64,000 nt of DNA from Ilex aquifolium. Its lineage: Eukaryota; Streptophyta; Magnoliopsida; Aquifoliales; Aquifoliaceae. The notes beneath the pieces were generated by a model. It ran no database searches. It saw only the letters and a list, made by a program, of their open reading frames with translations, and was not told where the DNA came from. The translations under genes were made by a program, and so were the position numbers. The DNA lies in contig OX637409.1 of assembly GCA_951799425.1 (NCBI GenBank), positions 8,044,960 to 8,108,959 on the forward strand, given 5' to 3'. Below are positions 21,335-32,916 of this stretch, piece by piece; position 1 is the first letter of the stretch, and each line of letters starts with the position of its first letter.

Positions 21335-21790
21335 TTAATTTTCATCAGACATATACTCATCTGATAGGTATTGTTCATTAGACAATACATTAGATCGCTC
21401 AGTAGCTGTTAACTCCCTGTCAAACGCAGTTGCCACCATGTCAGATGTTATTTGGAGCATATAATATCGGTACTTACGCAACATCATTCTATTATTCTCT
21501 TTTCGTACACGTTTAACTGTTACTTTATAGTTGATTCTATTCCTTCGTGGCATGGTAAGTGAAATTCTATGTGGCACCAGTATACCAAGTTCTGTCAGAT
21601 ATGTGCATAATGACTGTGATTCATTAGCACGAAAAGCCCACTCTCGACGGAGTCCGACATAATACTCTTTTGGATCAGAAAATCTCTCTCTTGTAATCAT
21701 CATCTCGCTCTTGTAATAACCATACTAGTTCATGCCTACGGTTGCTATCAATTGCTCGTTCTCTTGAAGCAGACATAATCTGCAATACAT
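21335..21790 (-). CDS. Unknown MULE-borne reading frame, copy A
   Basis: A minus-strand frame ending in an acidic tail (LSDEYMSDEN) encodes a basic core (MPRRNRINYKVTVKRVRKENNR). The part at 21703-21335 is open (122 aa). Upstream, after a possible acceptor near 21780, 'MSASRERAIDSNRRHELVWL' appears in a nearby frame. A related sequence lies on the plus strand at about 23770-24040. I recognise no family. The basic core with acidic tail suggests a nucleic-acid-binding accessory protein, but that is a guess. Confidence 0.4.
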
Positions 21791-21951
21791 GTTATAAGAA
21801 TCACCATTTATTATGTTTTTATAGTGATTTTCATTGTCTGAAATAAATACATTTGTCAGCAGTGCAGTAATGTGTAGTCACCATTATGCAGTACGTGTGA
21901 ATACACACTATTACATGTCAACGTAATCAGACACTAGTACACAGTGACTAT

Positions 21952-23257
21952 TGATTAACCATCAAAAGTGTTATTTTATTATATTTAATGATTGGTTAAT
22001 TGCATATTATTTGTGATTAAATGTGTTAAATTCCTTGATTTTTTAGTTTGATACTTTTTCTAGTTGTTTGATTTATTTTGCAGGTAAATTGATTGATTTA
22101 AAGTAATAATGGATAATGCAAGTGAAACAATCACTAGAGGAAGAATCATAACTGATAAGGATTGAAGAGTCAAGGTTGAGATAGGAAGACTTGAAGATAA
22201 ATTAGCAATTTAATCCTTATAAGAGTCCAAGTGAGAAGAAAACTCATTTAAAGTTGGATTAAGAAAGTTTCCTAGAAGATAAGGATTTGACACATCTTCA
22301 GTATTTCGATCATAACTTTTGACTCTGATATCGGATTTACCTGATTTTTGTGGAGTTGGAAAGAAGATTTCAAGGGCTACAAAAGTGTATTTCACGAAAA
22401 TTTCGTGAATCAGCCTCTAAGTATGCGAAATTCAAGCTCGAAGTCTGAACAGATTTTGTACCCGCGGGCCCCAAGATTTATGCACGAGATTTAACCTTAC
22501 AAGACATCTTTTTGGACAGGAATTCCTTCCAAACCAACCTTATATCATCTATCTACACTTATGATTTATTTTAGTATAAATAAGGGTTCTCATCTAGGAT
22601 TAGGGAGAGATTATTTTTCTTTTTTCCATCTTTTTATTTTTAGTTCGTCATGTCTGGCTAGAAGGCTAAGCTAGGGTTAGGGGAGAACCTCTCAATGAAG
22701 TACGGTAATGTTATTGACTTTGTGTTTAATGATTTATGATGTTTTGTTGATTTAACTTCTGATTTTTTAACAAAGTTTTTATTCTGTAAAAATTTGAGTC
22801 GTTGTGTCATGTACATCGATTGCTTGAATTTCCCTGCGAGTAAATAACTGGTTATTCCACGCTTGAGGTAATTATCATTATTTCATAAAATAATATAATT
22901 GGATGATTATTCAGGTTTCTGAATAATCTTTTGATTGTAACATTTGGTTTTCTTACTTGATTTGTTACTTGAATCAACCGACATCTGATTTGTGTTTCAA
23001 GTTAAGTTTTGCGTCTTCAATCATTATTGTATGAAATTGAGAGGGAGTACCCGATACTTTAGTATTTTCTATTATTGTTTTAAAACCAAATTTATTGTTT
23101 TCTAAATCTCTACAACAATTATTTCAAAACAAATTTTCTTTTATTTTTCTTTGTATTCTAAGTTGTTCACAATTCCCTGTGGTTCGACCTCAGACTTCCG
23201 AGTATTATATTACTTCGCACAACCTGCACTTGGGTGATCAATTCTAAAGTTGTAGCA
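21952..23257 (+). mobile_element. Solo LTR of a Gypsy-type element, 1306 bp (fossil)
   Basis: Starts TG (tgattaaccatcaaaag) and ends CA (aaagttgtagca), with an exact 5-bp target duplication actat at 21947-21951 and 23258-23262. The right end carries 'ccctgtggttcgacctcaga' and 'ttacttcgcacaacctgcac', phrases usual near the 3' end of plant Gypsy LTRs, giving a plus orientation. No internal region remains, so it arose by LTR-LTR recombination. Confidence 0.85.
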
Positions 23258-23555
23258 ACTATGACTGCACACTAAAAAATGTAGTACATTGATTTAAATA
23301 GACGATGACTACACACTGAATTGAAGTGCAATGCATGGTCTTCATTAACGTGTGCTGCTGAATAAGAAATAGGTACAATGATTGACAATTGCAGCATTGT
23401 CTGTCGTTGTGACACCACACTGGGTTACTGTGACTAAATACTGCTTAAATGTCAGTATGTGTCAGTAGATATTATTGTTTAGTCAGTGACCGTGACTACA
23501 CAATGTTCTAATGTCATTCATTTAGATTGTAGACTGACATACTCACATAAATAAA

Positions 23556-24040
23556 TTGCCTATAAGTATGAACTCACATGAAATGTTTAACGTACAAAAT
23601 TCATCTCTAACAATGAATTTTAGTCCGAGAACCCTGTTTGAAACTTTGGGTTATCATTGGGCTTTAGAGGATGAGTTTTTTTACCCAATGAATCATCTGT
23701 TACGCTATTCACTAACAACTACAAATACAATGACGACGGAATGACAATATCGTTTGACGAAAAGAGAAAATCTAATATTAGATTTACGTTCTTGCAACCT
23801 AAGAAGGCCTCGACAAGTTGCTATTGGTATGTCTATTACCACTCCTCAAAAATTAGAGTGAGCATTGTTTCGCATTCGAGTTGAGAACAATCGAATGACA
23901 ATCGGTACAATTTGCGTCGTATTGCAAGCGACCGTGCTGCAGAAGGGAGGATGCAAGAAACAATTTTAAGCTACCAATTGAGTGGTGAAGATGGATGAAT
24001 TTCTGATCATTACCTGTCTGATGAAGATGAAGACCCATGA
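23556..24040 (+). pseudogene. Unknown MULE-borne reading frame, copy B (degraded)
   Basis: On the plus strand, 'VAIGMSITTPQKLE', a stop, then 'LFRIRVENNRM' (about 23815-23900) parallels 'ILVPHRISLTMPRR' ... 'VKRVRKENNRM' of copy A, and an acidic 'SDHYLSDEDEDP' tail ends at 24040 in another frame. It is therefore a decayed inverted relative of 21335-21790. Two in-frame stops and at least one frame change are present. A 62-codon plus-strand frame at 23556-23744 precedes it; its relation is unclear. Confidence 0.4.
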
Positions 24041-24348
24041 AGAAGTGTCATGGAAATCCTGTGTTGTAATATTTGTGGAATCGTCGTCGTACTTGTGTTT
24101 TCAACTTGTTTATGTATTATGTTTCTGTATTTTGTTTCTATGAAACATGATGTTCTACTCCAGTTTGTAATGTCCATCTAAATTTCAATAATTTATGTTA
24201 TGTTATTCAACAAACATTCTTTAGAGTATTGGATAAATAATTTGAAAGGCAGTAATGAATTAACATTATATGAAACTATGAACACAAACAGATTTTATAT
24301 ACAACAATAATAATTACAAATTTTATACAAAAAAACATCAAAAAGGGA

Positions 24349-26049
24349 CTACGTCCCACAAGGTGGTGGTCTCCTCTGCCGCTTGGGCCGCTGACCATCA
24401 GACGGAGGCGGTATATCTTATGTGACTCCACCATCTACTGAATCATGTGTATGGTGTGTATGATGATCGACTCTATGACGACCTCTGTCTCGACCTCTGT
24501 GTGACAGTGATGGCTCATGTGTAACTCCCTCAGCTGGAACCTCAGCATCATCGGAACTGTCATCGTATGGAACAGGAGAAGTAGGTCGTGTGGGCATCGG
24601 TGGAACAATACGTGGAATACATGCCCCTGCATGTGGAAGTGATGTATTTGCCGTAACTACTAGCTCTGCTGTAGGTGTGCATGGAGTTGCCAATGCATCA
24701 ACACCTGGTGAGGTCAGCGGTGGCCCACATGATGTAACTATAGGACGATAAAGCGGTGATGTAGCAGCATGGTGAGGGACCGGTGTAGGAATGACAAAAT
24801 CAAAAGCTAGGACATATGGGGTAGATGGCCCTGCCTCTAATGATGACGCAGCAGTATCCACAACCGATGAGGGAGTCTGCCCATGTGCGCGTGCATCTGG
24901 CGGTCGAGGAATGCGTACACCCCGCTGTCATGCATGCACTGGGGCTGCAACAACTAGATGTTGAATGTCCGCGGGAGGCTGCACAAGTCTTCGGTGCTCA
25001 GCAAGAACTGACAAACACTGGTAGCTAAGATCCCCCATCTAGCTGATGGCCGTCAAATATGTCCCCAAATCAGGCTCCCCACTGACTGTATCACGAGCTG
25101 TGTAATATACCTTTGTCAATGTCTGTTCCTGCAGCACCATAAAATAAGGATTAAAATCAATATTAAGTAATTTATGTACCACATTTAATTTATATACCAA
25201 GTAAATAACACATACCAACAACTCGATGATACTGCCGACGGGCTAAAAACCAATGTTAGGGCGCGGCATCGGCGGTTCGATAAGTAGACGAGTAATGCGC
25301 CAATACCACTCCATATAGGGATCAGTGACATCCATCATGTCAAGCGTAGGCTTGCCGTGAACAATAGAATCCCGCCGCTGATCTCACATGCTGATGTACC
25401 GCTCATGTGCGATCGTCCAGTCATAACCATGTCTGCCACGCCTATTTGTGGCATGCAGCTCCGACTGGAATCACATGGCTCTGGTACGGGCTGCCTGCAT
25501 TTAAACTGTCGCAGCACACGGTCTGGGAAATGCCACTTTACCACATCAAAACATATAAGCGGGGCCCGGGTAGTCCATAATTCTCGATCACGCAAACAAT
25601 AATCAGGTAGGGTGCCCAGCATATCAGGAGTGAATGACTGCCATATCATCTGCAGTTTTAAAAATAACGGTTTTTGTTAGATGTACGAAAAAATTAAAAA
25701 TTGCGACAGAGTTTCCCCTATATATATGACCCCCAAAAAAATTCCAAAATCACCTGTTGCATATATAAACGAACAACAACCTAAATAAATGCCACTACCA
25801 TCCAATAATCATACAATCAACTACCAATCATACAACACATCCTACAACCCATCAATGAATAATGACCAATCATTATTCTGTGCATCAAAACATCAAACCA
25901 ACAACATCATCCACAATTAAATTCCACAGTTGACAAACAATACAGAGATCCGCTTGTATACCTGCTCATCGCGCATCTGATCCAGCTGATCTTTATAATG
26001 TCTGAGGACATGGGTAGGCGTGTGTTGCGCAGAAAATGCAACATCCCAA
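24349..26049 (-). pseudogene. Plant mobile domain (PMD) gene remnant, C-terminal half
   Basis: Minus-strand exons inferred from GT-AG sites: 26049-25962 (HTPTHVLRHYKDQLDQMRDEQ), 25649-25216 (LPDYCLRDRELW, PLICFDVVKWHFPDRVLRQF, PEPCDSS, then DPYMEWY) and 25128-24349, a long Ser/Pro-rich tail ending KRQRRPPPCGT. This order and the tail match PMD proteins annotated as 'serine/threonine-protein phosphatase 7 long form' or MAIN-like, a family known both as host genes and inside transposons. The N-terminal half of the domain is missing. At least one frame change (second exon) and three in-frame stops (before PVGSII, after the VHA stretch, before DIPPP) make it non-functional. An upstream Pro/Thr-coding exon may have been spliced to it at about 26137. 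Confidence 0.82.
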
Positions 26050-26136
26050 CTGCATAGCACACAAAATAAAATTAGTTGAATGTACTGTATAATACTAATG
26101 AATAAAAACATGTAAGACACTAATAATGTCTTACCT

Positions 26137-29100
26137 ACAACGTGTAATGGGTGGTGGTCGCTTGGTGGTGGTGGTCCTTGCAGCGTGTAATGGGTGGTGG
26201 TGGTTGTGACACCCCAAAATCCGGGGGTCCGTTGATTACCCATCAACCCGCGGAATACCTGTAGATACCTAGTATCTCGATATCACACTGTTATGCCTCA
26301 TTTACCGGGGTCCATAACTTAACGAAATTTGGGCAGAGTCTCCTTTGTATGGGGAGCTCTACCCAATACCCAACCTGTGCAATACACAATTACCAGACCC
26401 ATCCGAGGTCAAATATAAAGCAATGGCCGCTCCGGGTCCATGTATAAGTAAACATTGGCCACACTGGGTCCAATTAACCATACTTAAATCAAAACATGAA
26501 AGGCTAATCTAACAATAGTCTTTATAAGTTCTATTACAATTATTTTACGCATTACATGCCCCAAAATATAGTTTCTAACATGTAATTACACAAAACATTA
26601 AGTAAAGCCACATGCGGCTTTCTTCAAGCATGAGGGTCCAAAATGGAGCCATCCGCCGGTGTATCTCTCCCACCTGAAATGTGTTCCCGTATAGGGTGAG
26701 CCAACGCCCAGTAGAGTGTTTCCTACAGAGGCTACTCCTCAACCTATATGCATATGAAAATGTTCACATGCACAACCACAATTCCCATAACCATTCCATC
26801 AAATAATATACAATTAAATGATGTAATGCTTTAATGTCATGCCATGAATGAGGTGAGACCCACCCATGTGCACTCAACCCGAGTCCACTCTGACTCCCTT
26901 TACATGTCAATGTCATGTATGTTAAACCCGGGCTACCCAAGCCCCATAAAATGAGATGAGACTCATGTACTCAACCCGAGCCTGTCCCGGCTCAACATGA
27001 AATGAGATGTGACTCATTTACACACTCACCCCGAGCCCTTTCCAGCTCGACAACACAATGCAAATGCCAATGTGTACAACATGCCATGAGTGAGATGAGA
27101 CTCAATCATGTAACACACCCCGAGCCTCCCCGGCTCCCACACACACAATGAAATGTCAATGTGTCGTAAAATCCGCCGTTGATGTTATCCACTCAACGAC
27201 CATTGATAAATCAAAACCCTTGTGTCTTTGTTGGGCAACGGATTTTGGTATCTCAACCGCCGGTTCCGTAAACCATGGCACTTTTCTGGAATTTCACCGC
27301 CGGACAATTGCCTGAACCATGTAACCGGGTCTTGCACCCGAGGGGGGATCTATCCCTTCTTGCTATACCCAGACACAAGTTTTTCCTTTATGCATGTAAC
27401 CGGGCAACTCAAATGAATATTCAATCCATCTTTCCCGAGCCCACCATCAAACACCAAGTATGGTGTTGATTAATGCAACCATACCACCACACTTATGAAT
27501 GACTCCCATGAATGTGACACAACCTTATGCCCAATATGCTATGACCGCCAATGAGCAACTCTTTTCATGTCCACATGCATTTAATACCACATAGATTGTG
27601 ATACAATACCCATGCACAAACACACCCACACCCATGCTAACATCCCATGAATGTGATGCCCATGTCCACATGCATTTAATACCACATAGATTGTGGTATA
27701 AACACTCATGCACAACATCCCTATGACACAATGTCCATGTATGCGATGTTCCCGTGCATATGCAATGAAATGAACAATTGTCACTTGCATATCATGTTCA
27801 TATATAATGAATGTCATATGAACTAATCTCACACAATCAATTCCATTCCATGTCAATTTACATCATAACCATATAAATTCCATACTTCATCTCAACTTTG
27901 ATACATCAAAACCATATATCAATAATTCATAATTTCAACATAAATCATATCGTACACATATGATTTTCATTCCCCACCTAAGGCATAACATGTTATTTAT
28001 CCAAATAACAACTTCAATTTATTTAAGCATTTTATCAAACACCTTCAAGGCAAACAACATGTAACACATATTATGCCCAATTTTCACATAATTCAAGAAA
28101 TCCCAATAGGCAATTTCTACATACTCATTTAGGATAAAATCATTTTACCTAAATTCCATAACCATATACATATAAATATATGTATACATAGGGCAATATA
28201 TATAGATATACATATGTATATATATATATATATCCAGCCCATTTATCATAGGCATTTCTAGGTAAGAAATCAACCCAAGTAGGAGAACCCCTACCTCTTG
28301 TAGCGTGAGAATCCCGTAGGAAGCTCCCAAGACCCGAAAACCCAACTCGAAGCTTGATTTTCCCAACTCCCGAAATTTCACATTCGGTGAAATTCGTTGT
28401 TTTTGGTACCCACGCGTAGCCTTCGTCGACATGATCACTTCTCCCTTCTAGCTCGACGGAATCCGAGAAAAGAAATACAACTCGAATCTTGATTTTCGTA
28501 CACCCCCACCCGTTCACCTTCGGTGAAACTTGTTGTTTTTAGTACCCACGCGTAGGCCTCGTCGCGTAGATGAACTTTGCCTTTTGAATCGACGAATTCC
28601 GACCGACGGAACTCCCGGAATCGGAGCGGGAAGCTTGGAGATGAATTTTTTTCTCCTCTCTCCCTTCAACGTCTGAACACAGAATGATTTCAGCAGAAAT
28701 ATCTGCTGAAAATCATAATTTTAAGGCCTATTTATATTTTTCAATGTGTGGTTCAGATCGCCCCACACGCCCCCTCTTCGTTCGGGTTTATTTTCGTCCC
28801 GAAACGATTAAAATTCGTCCCGATTTAAGTTCAAATTATTTTCTATGAACTCTAATTAAATTATTTTCAATTTTCTCACATTTTGTCCAAAATTTCGTTT
28901 TTGGGGTCACCTGAGACCCGACTGTCTCGTAAAACGTGAAAAATCCGACTATTTCGAAATTTGATGAAATTTTACATGGTCACTAGATTTCGCGAGACGA
29001 ATTCAACGGTGAAGTCCGTTTCGTCATTCGAGTTCTAGAAAATTCAGTTTCGCAACCCGTTCATAGTGGCAAGTTATTGTTTTGCCCCTTTGTGAATAGT

Positions 29101-29400
29101 TCAAATTTTCCGGGGTTTCACAGTGGTCGCTTGGTGGTAGTGGTCCTCGCTGGGTTGTTCCTCTTCTTTCGGTGGTGGTGGTCGCTGGAGGTGCGCCTGA
29201 AGGAGAGGTTAGGGGTGGTGGTCGCTTGGTGGTGGTGGTGGTCCTTGCAGCGTATAATGAGTGGTGGTGGTCGCTGGGTGGTGGTGGTCCTCGTTGGGTT
29301 GTTCCTCTTCTTTCGGTGGTGGTGGTCGCTGGAGGTGCGCCTGAAGGAGAGGTTAGGGGTGGTGGCGTTGTCGGTGGTGGTGGTGGCTGCTGGGTCGCCT
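26137..29400 (-). repeat. GGTGGT-rich tandem block encoding Pro/Thr-rich repeats, split by a solo LTR
   Basis: Units of about 95-140 bp built of GGTGGTGGTCGCTGG-like sequence and 'gttgttcctcttctttcggt' recur at 29128-29220 and 29270-29365; a partial unit lies at 26137-26204, on the other side of the inserted LTR. On the minus strand one frame reads repeated 'PPATTTTERRGTTQRGPPPP', open through several units and ending at a possible splice donor (26136) in phase with the next PMD exon. It may be the 5' exon of the PMD gene carried by the MULE. Confidence 0.5.
26205..29122. mobile_element. Large solo LTR or simple LTR-type insertion, 2.9 kb (fossil)
   Basis: Starts tgtgacaccccaaaatccgg and ends ccggggtttcaca, flanked by exact 5-bp target duplications gtggt (26200-26204 and 29123-29127). 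TG...CA ends and 5-bp duplication indicate an LTR. No polyprotein is visible and no smaller LTR pair was found inside, so a solo LTR of a Gypsy-type element is most likely. It contains several local tandem duplications (about 26860-27140, 27560-27720, 28360-28590). Confidence 0.78.
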
Positions 29401-29447
29401 AAATGAAGTTAGGGCAAAGAGAATTTGGGGGAAGAAGGAAGTGATGG

Positions 29448-29774
29448 AGAATGAAAGAAGAGGGAAATGTGGGTTTCGGTTTGAACTAAAAACGTCAATC
29501 CATTTAGAAGGTGTCATTTGGTCTGAAATCTCTTCGAAAAAGTGTCAAACCGACTGACATTTTTCAAGTCCTTAAATGACTACAGTATTTGGGTTAAAGA
29601 TGTCAAATGGACTGACGTTTTTAGGATAAAAACGTCAGTCCGTTTGACGTCTTTAAACTAAAAATGTCAGTCCATTTGACATCTTTAAAAAGGGCAGGAG
29701 TTTGAGAATTATTTTCAAACCAACACTTAGTTGGGAAATTTTTTTCAAAAAACCACGGGATGGTTCAAAAGCTC
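29448..29774 (-). repeat. Right TIR of the MULE
   Basis: 327 bp; the reverse complement aligns along its full length to 19902-20220, with scattered substitutions and one short indel. Confidence 0.88.
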
Positions 29775-29784
29775 CAAATTAAAC

Positions 29785-30301
29785 TTTTTCTTCAAATGTT
29801 AATTTAAATTTAAATAAGGATAGAAATCAAAAGAAAAATGGGCAAATAGAGAAGCAAAAGGGTGGAATAAATCGACTGATGAAAGATTCAACGAACATGG
29901 ATTTGGGTTGGATGTGGTTGATGGTGTCTATTTCTCTATCTATATCACTCTTTCTCTATCAATGGCGTCAATGGAGTTTTCATGGAGAAAAAACAATGGT
30001 GGGTGCTAAGGCAGTGATGTTGGGATTATAAAGGAGATGGTTTTGTCGGGTCCGTTGTTGGTGGGAGGTGATTTCTACTGGAGAGAAGATGGAGGGTTTG
30101 TCGGGGAAAGCTATGGGTGGGGTACAAGTTTATGGCCAAGGAAGGATGGAGTTATCGCCTAAGGGAGAAGATGGATTTTCTCGGAGGTGAACAAAGTGTT
30201 CGTCTACAGGGAGAGGGTGGTCGCCAGTCTTGTTGGGAAGTGATGCTCGCTGGTTTGGGATGGGTTGGGGGGGGGGGGGGTGTGGCGATTAGTTGTTGGG
30301 T
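29785..30301. other. Intergenic, nothing recognised
   Basis: Right flank of the MULE insertion site, continuing the split MITE-like repeat for a short distance, then GC-richer sequence with a 14-base G run near 30267. No supported gene. Confidence 0.4.
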
Positions 30302-31309
30302 GGGGCTATTCCTATCCCACAAATCTTTATTTTCATCCCATTAAATTTTTCATTATCAAACAATTAAAGTCACCATTTCTATACTCACCCCATTAGTAAC
30401 TAAGTCCATCACATCCTACATACACCCCCTTTAATAAATAAACTCACTTTATATTTTATCATAATTATGGCTTCATTTTGTATTTCATCTTATGCATTCA
30501 CAAAAATACTTTTTTCAATATGAATTTTTTCGGTGAGATAGATGTTAATATTACTTCTCAATTTAATTTTATGTTTGATTTCATGTTTGTTATATGAATT
30601 TCCATTATTTTCGGTATGTTTTGATATATCTGTCAAGTTTAATAATTTTTTATTTAGAATTTATATGTGTGTATATATATGTATTATTTGTTCTTTTTTA
30701 TCTTGTTAAGTTTTGCATTTATACTTGTTATTTTTTTTCGATTTTGTATCTGTATTTAATGCTTGTTTTTTTTTTTTTTTTTTCATATTTGGTTTTGCGT
30801 TTTGTAGCTTTATTTGTTCATTTAATTTTTGCTTAGTTTTTTTTTTTTTTTTTTTCATATTCGATTTTGCGTCTTGTAGTTTTACTTGCTCCTTTAATTT
30901 TTGCTTGGTTTATTTTTTTTCCTTATTTTTTCGGTTTGATTCTTTCTTTCTATTTTTTTTCTTTTTTCGTTCTTTTCTTTTTTCTTGTTTCGGTATGCTT
31001 GTTTTTTTTATTTGTTTCGTTTTTGATTTTTTTTTCTTCTTTCAGTTTTACTTGGTTTTTTTTTCTTGTTTCATAAATATATTTATGTATTCGAACTAAT
31101 TGTCTTCTTTCATTATTTTTTTCTTATGATAATTTCTTTCAATAAAGAGGTGTACATAAAATGAGTGAACTTCACTATTAATGGGGTGTATGTAACACGA
31201 GGTGGACTTAGTTACTAATATGGTGGGTATAGAATGACTGAGTTTAGTAGTTTGACAATGAAAAATTAAATGGGGTGGGAATAGAGATTTGTGAGACGTG
31301 AATAGTCCC
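30302..31309. mobile_element. TIR element of about 1 kb, MITE-like
   Basis: Left end ggggctattcctatcccaca and the reverse complement of the right end gggactattcacgtctcaca start inverted repeats that stay alignable for about 140 bases (left 30302-30445, right 31165-31309). The interior 30590-31080 is extremely T-rich on the plus strand and its frames (Phe-rich) are not genes. No clear target duplication was found. Long TIRs suggest a Mutator-type MITE. Confidence 0.65.
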
Positions 31310-32883
31310 ATTAGGATTTTTTTAAGAGAGGGAAAAAATGTGAGAAAGTTTGACTCAAAAAATTGAGAAAAATGGATAATTTTGTCTTTTGACAAGATTT
31401 TAGCAGATTTACACGGCAAGAGTTAATTGAAATTGGTACAATGTTCAAATTGTAAGGAGTAATCTGTTGAATATGAAATCAGAAAGAGTTAATTGAAATA
31501 TGACTCAAACTTAGAGGGGACAAATTATAATTAACCCTTAAAAAAAGACCTCCTTACTTTTGAAAATTATAAAGACAAGACTCTCTCTTCTTGACAGCAA
31601 AAAGTTATATTCTCATCCTCAAAGAGATCTAACTGTGAACTCCATGTTTTACAAGTATCTAATTAACAATTGCCACTTCAGCAAACAAAGAAATCAAGAA
31701 TAAAATTTCCATATTCTCTCTGCTTTGTTCCTTTTTTTTTTGGTCACCTTCACCCACACGCGCACGGACTCAAGTGCACCTCTCTCCCTCAGGTTCTCTC
31801 TCGCTTTCTTTCTTCTCTTTTCTGGTGCGATAATGAGCGATGTTGCCATTGGTGGTTGCGGGTCCACAAGAGGTGGGGATATTAGTGGGTGAAGGCTGGA
31901 AGTTGGGTGAATGGGGCAAATTGTGGACTGAGTGAGTGACGAGCTTTCGTGATCGGTACCGATGGTGTGTTGGTGGTGGGTTTCGAGTCTTTCAATTGCT
32001 AACTAACCACTACTAACCCAACTGAATGGGAGTAGTTGGGTGTTGTCCACGCGCTAGAGGAGAGAACTTAACTTGTTTTTTTTTGAAACAGTTAAAGAGA
32101 TAGAACGTCACTTGTTAAAGAGATAGAATTATGTGCTATGAGTGTTCTTTTTCCAATCTGGTGTGCCTTCGTTAATTTGGTGGCATTTTACTGACAAGTT
32201 AGTTTTTGATTGGATACCCGTAAATTAAGAGGTTTGCGGATAGTCCGCAAAGAATTCAACCTCATCCTCAAAAGAATGATCCCAAAAGCCAAAAGCATCA
32301 AACTTGCCTTATTTATAGAAAATAAAACCCATTCTAACTCTAAATTTAATCTTTATTATTGGGACAAACTATTTTTATATCCAAACACTCTGCTTCTCTT
32401 TCTTCAACGCACTCCAACTAACTATCAAATCACACACCCACAAATTCAACCACAATTTTTAATGGGAAGATTGAGGAAGGGAGCTTTCGATTGGGGTGGG
32501 GTGGGCTGTGAGTGGGCAAGGAAGGATTGCAATCGGAGAGAGTGGTGGATAGCCGAATCCATTTGCTGTGGCTCCGGCTGGCAATCGGGGGGTGTGGTGC
32601 TTGAGGGAAAGGGCAGTTAGCTGGAGTGGGGGGGGGGGGTGTCTGCTAACGAGGGATAGGAGAGAGTTACATTGGCGGAGGAACTGGGAGAAGTGATCGT
32701 TGTTGTCTTTTTTTTTTTTATTTTGTTTATTATATATAGATATAGTTTTGACCAATCCAATTAATGGTAGATTTCATTGGAGTCTGTCAGGGGGAGGGGG
32801 TATTTGACTGATCGATAAACCCGTTTTTGGAACACAGATTCAAGTTCACTTCTTTCTTTTCTGTTTCCGAAGGTTACTATATC

Positions 32884-32916
<33 letters not shown>

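Larger units (their letters stand above)
19902..29774 (-). mobile_element. Mutator-like element (MULE) with long TIRs and a PMD gene remnant, 9.9 kb
   Basis: Terminal inverted repeats at 19902-20220 and 29448-29774 are about 93% alike by eye and begin with the exact decamer gagcttttga. The flanks are an exact 10-bp direct duplication, caaattaaac (19892-19901 and 29775-29784), which fits Mutator-type insertion. The interior holds a PMD remnant (24349-26049, minus), a Pro/Thr-coding GGTGGT repeat block, and two inverted related frames of unknown function (21335-21703 and about 23770-24040). No MURA-type transposase is visible, so it is non-autonomous. Two solo LTRs (21952-23257 and 26205-29122) entered later; without them the element is about 5.6 kb. 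The strand given is that of the PMD gene. Confidence 0.88.

Noticed and set aside
29077-29406. Plus-strand Val/Trp-rich frames over the GGTGGT block
   Set aside because: They are translations of a simple repeat in the wrong strand for the PMD gene; no plausible protein.
30594-31099. Phe-rich plus-strand frames
   Set aside because: Arise from T runs inside the 1-kb TIR element.
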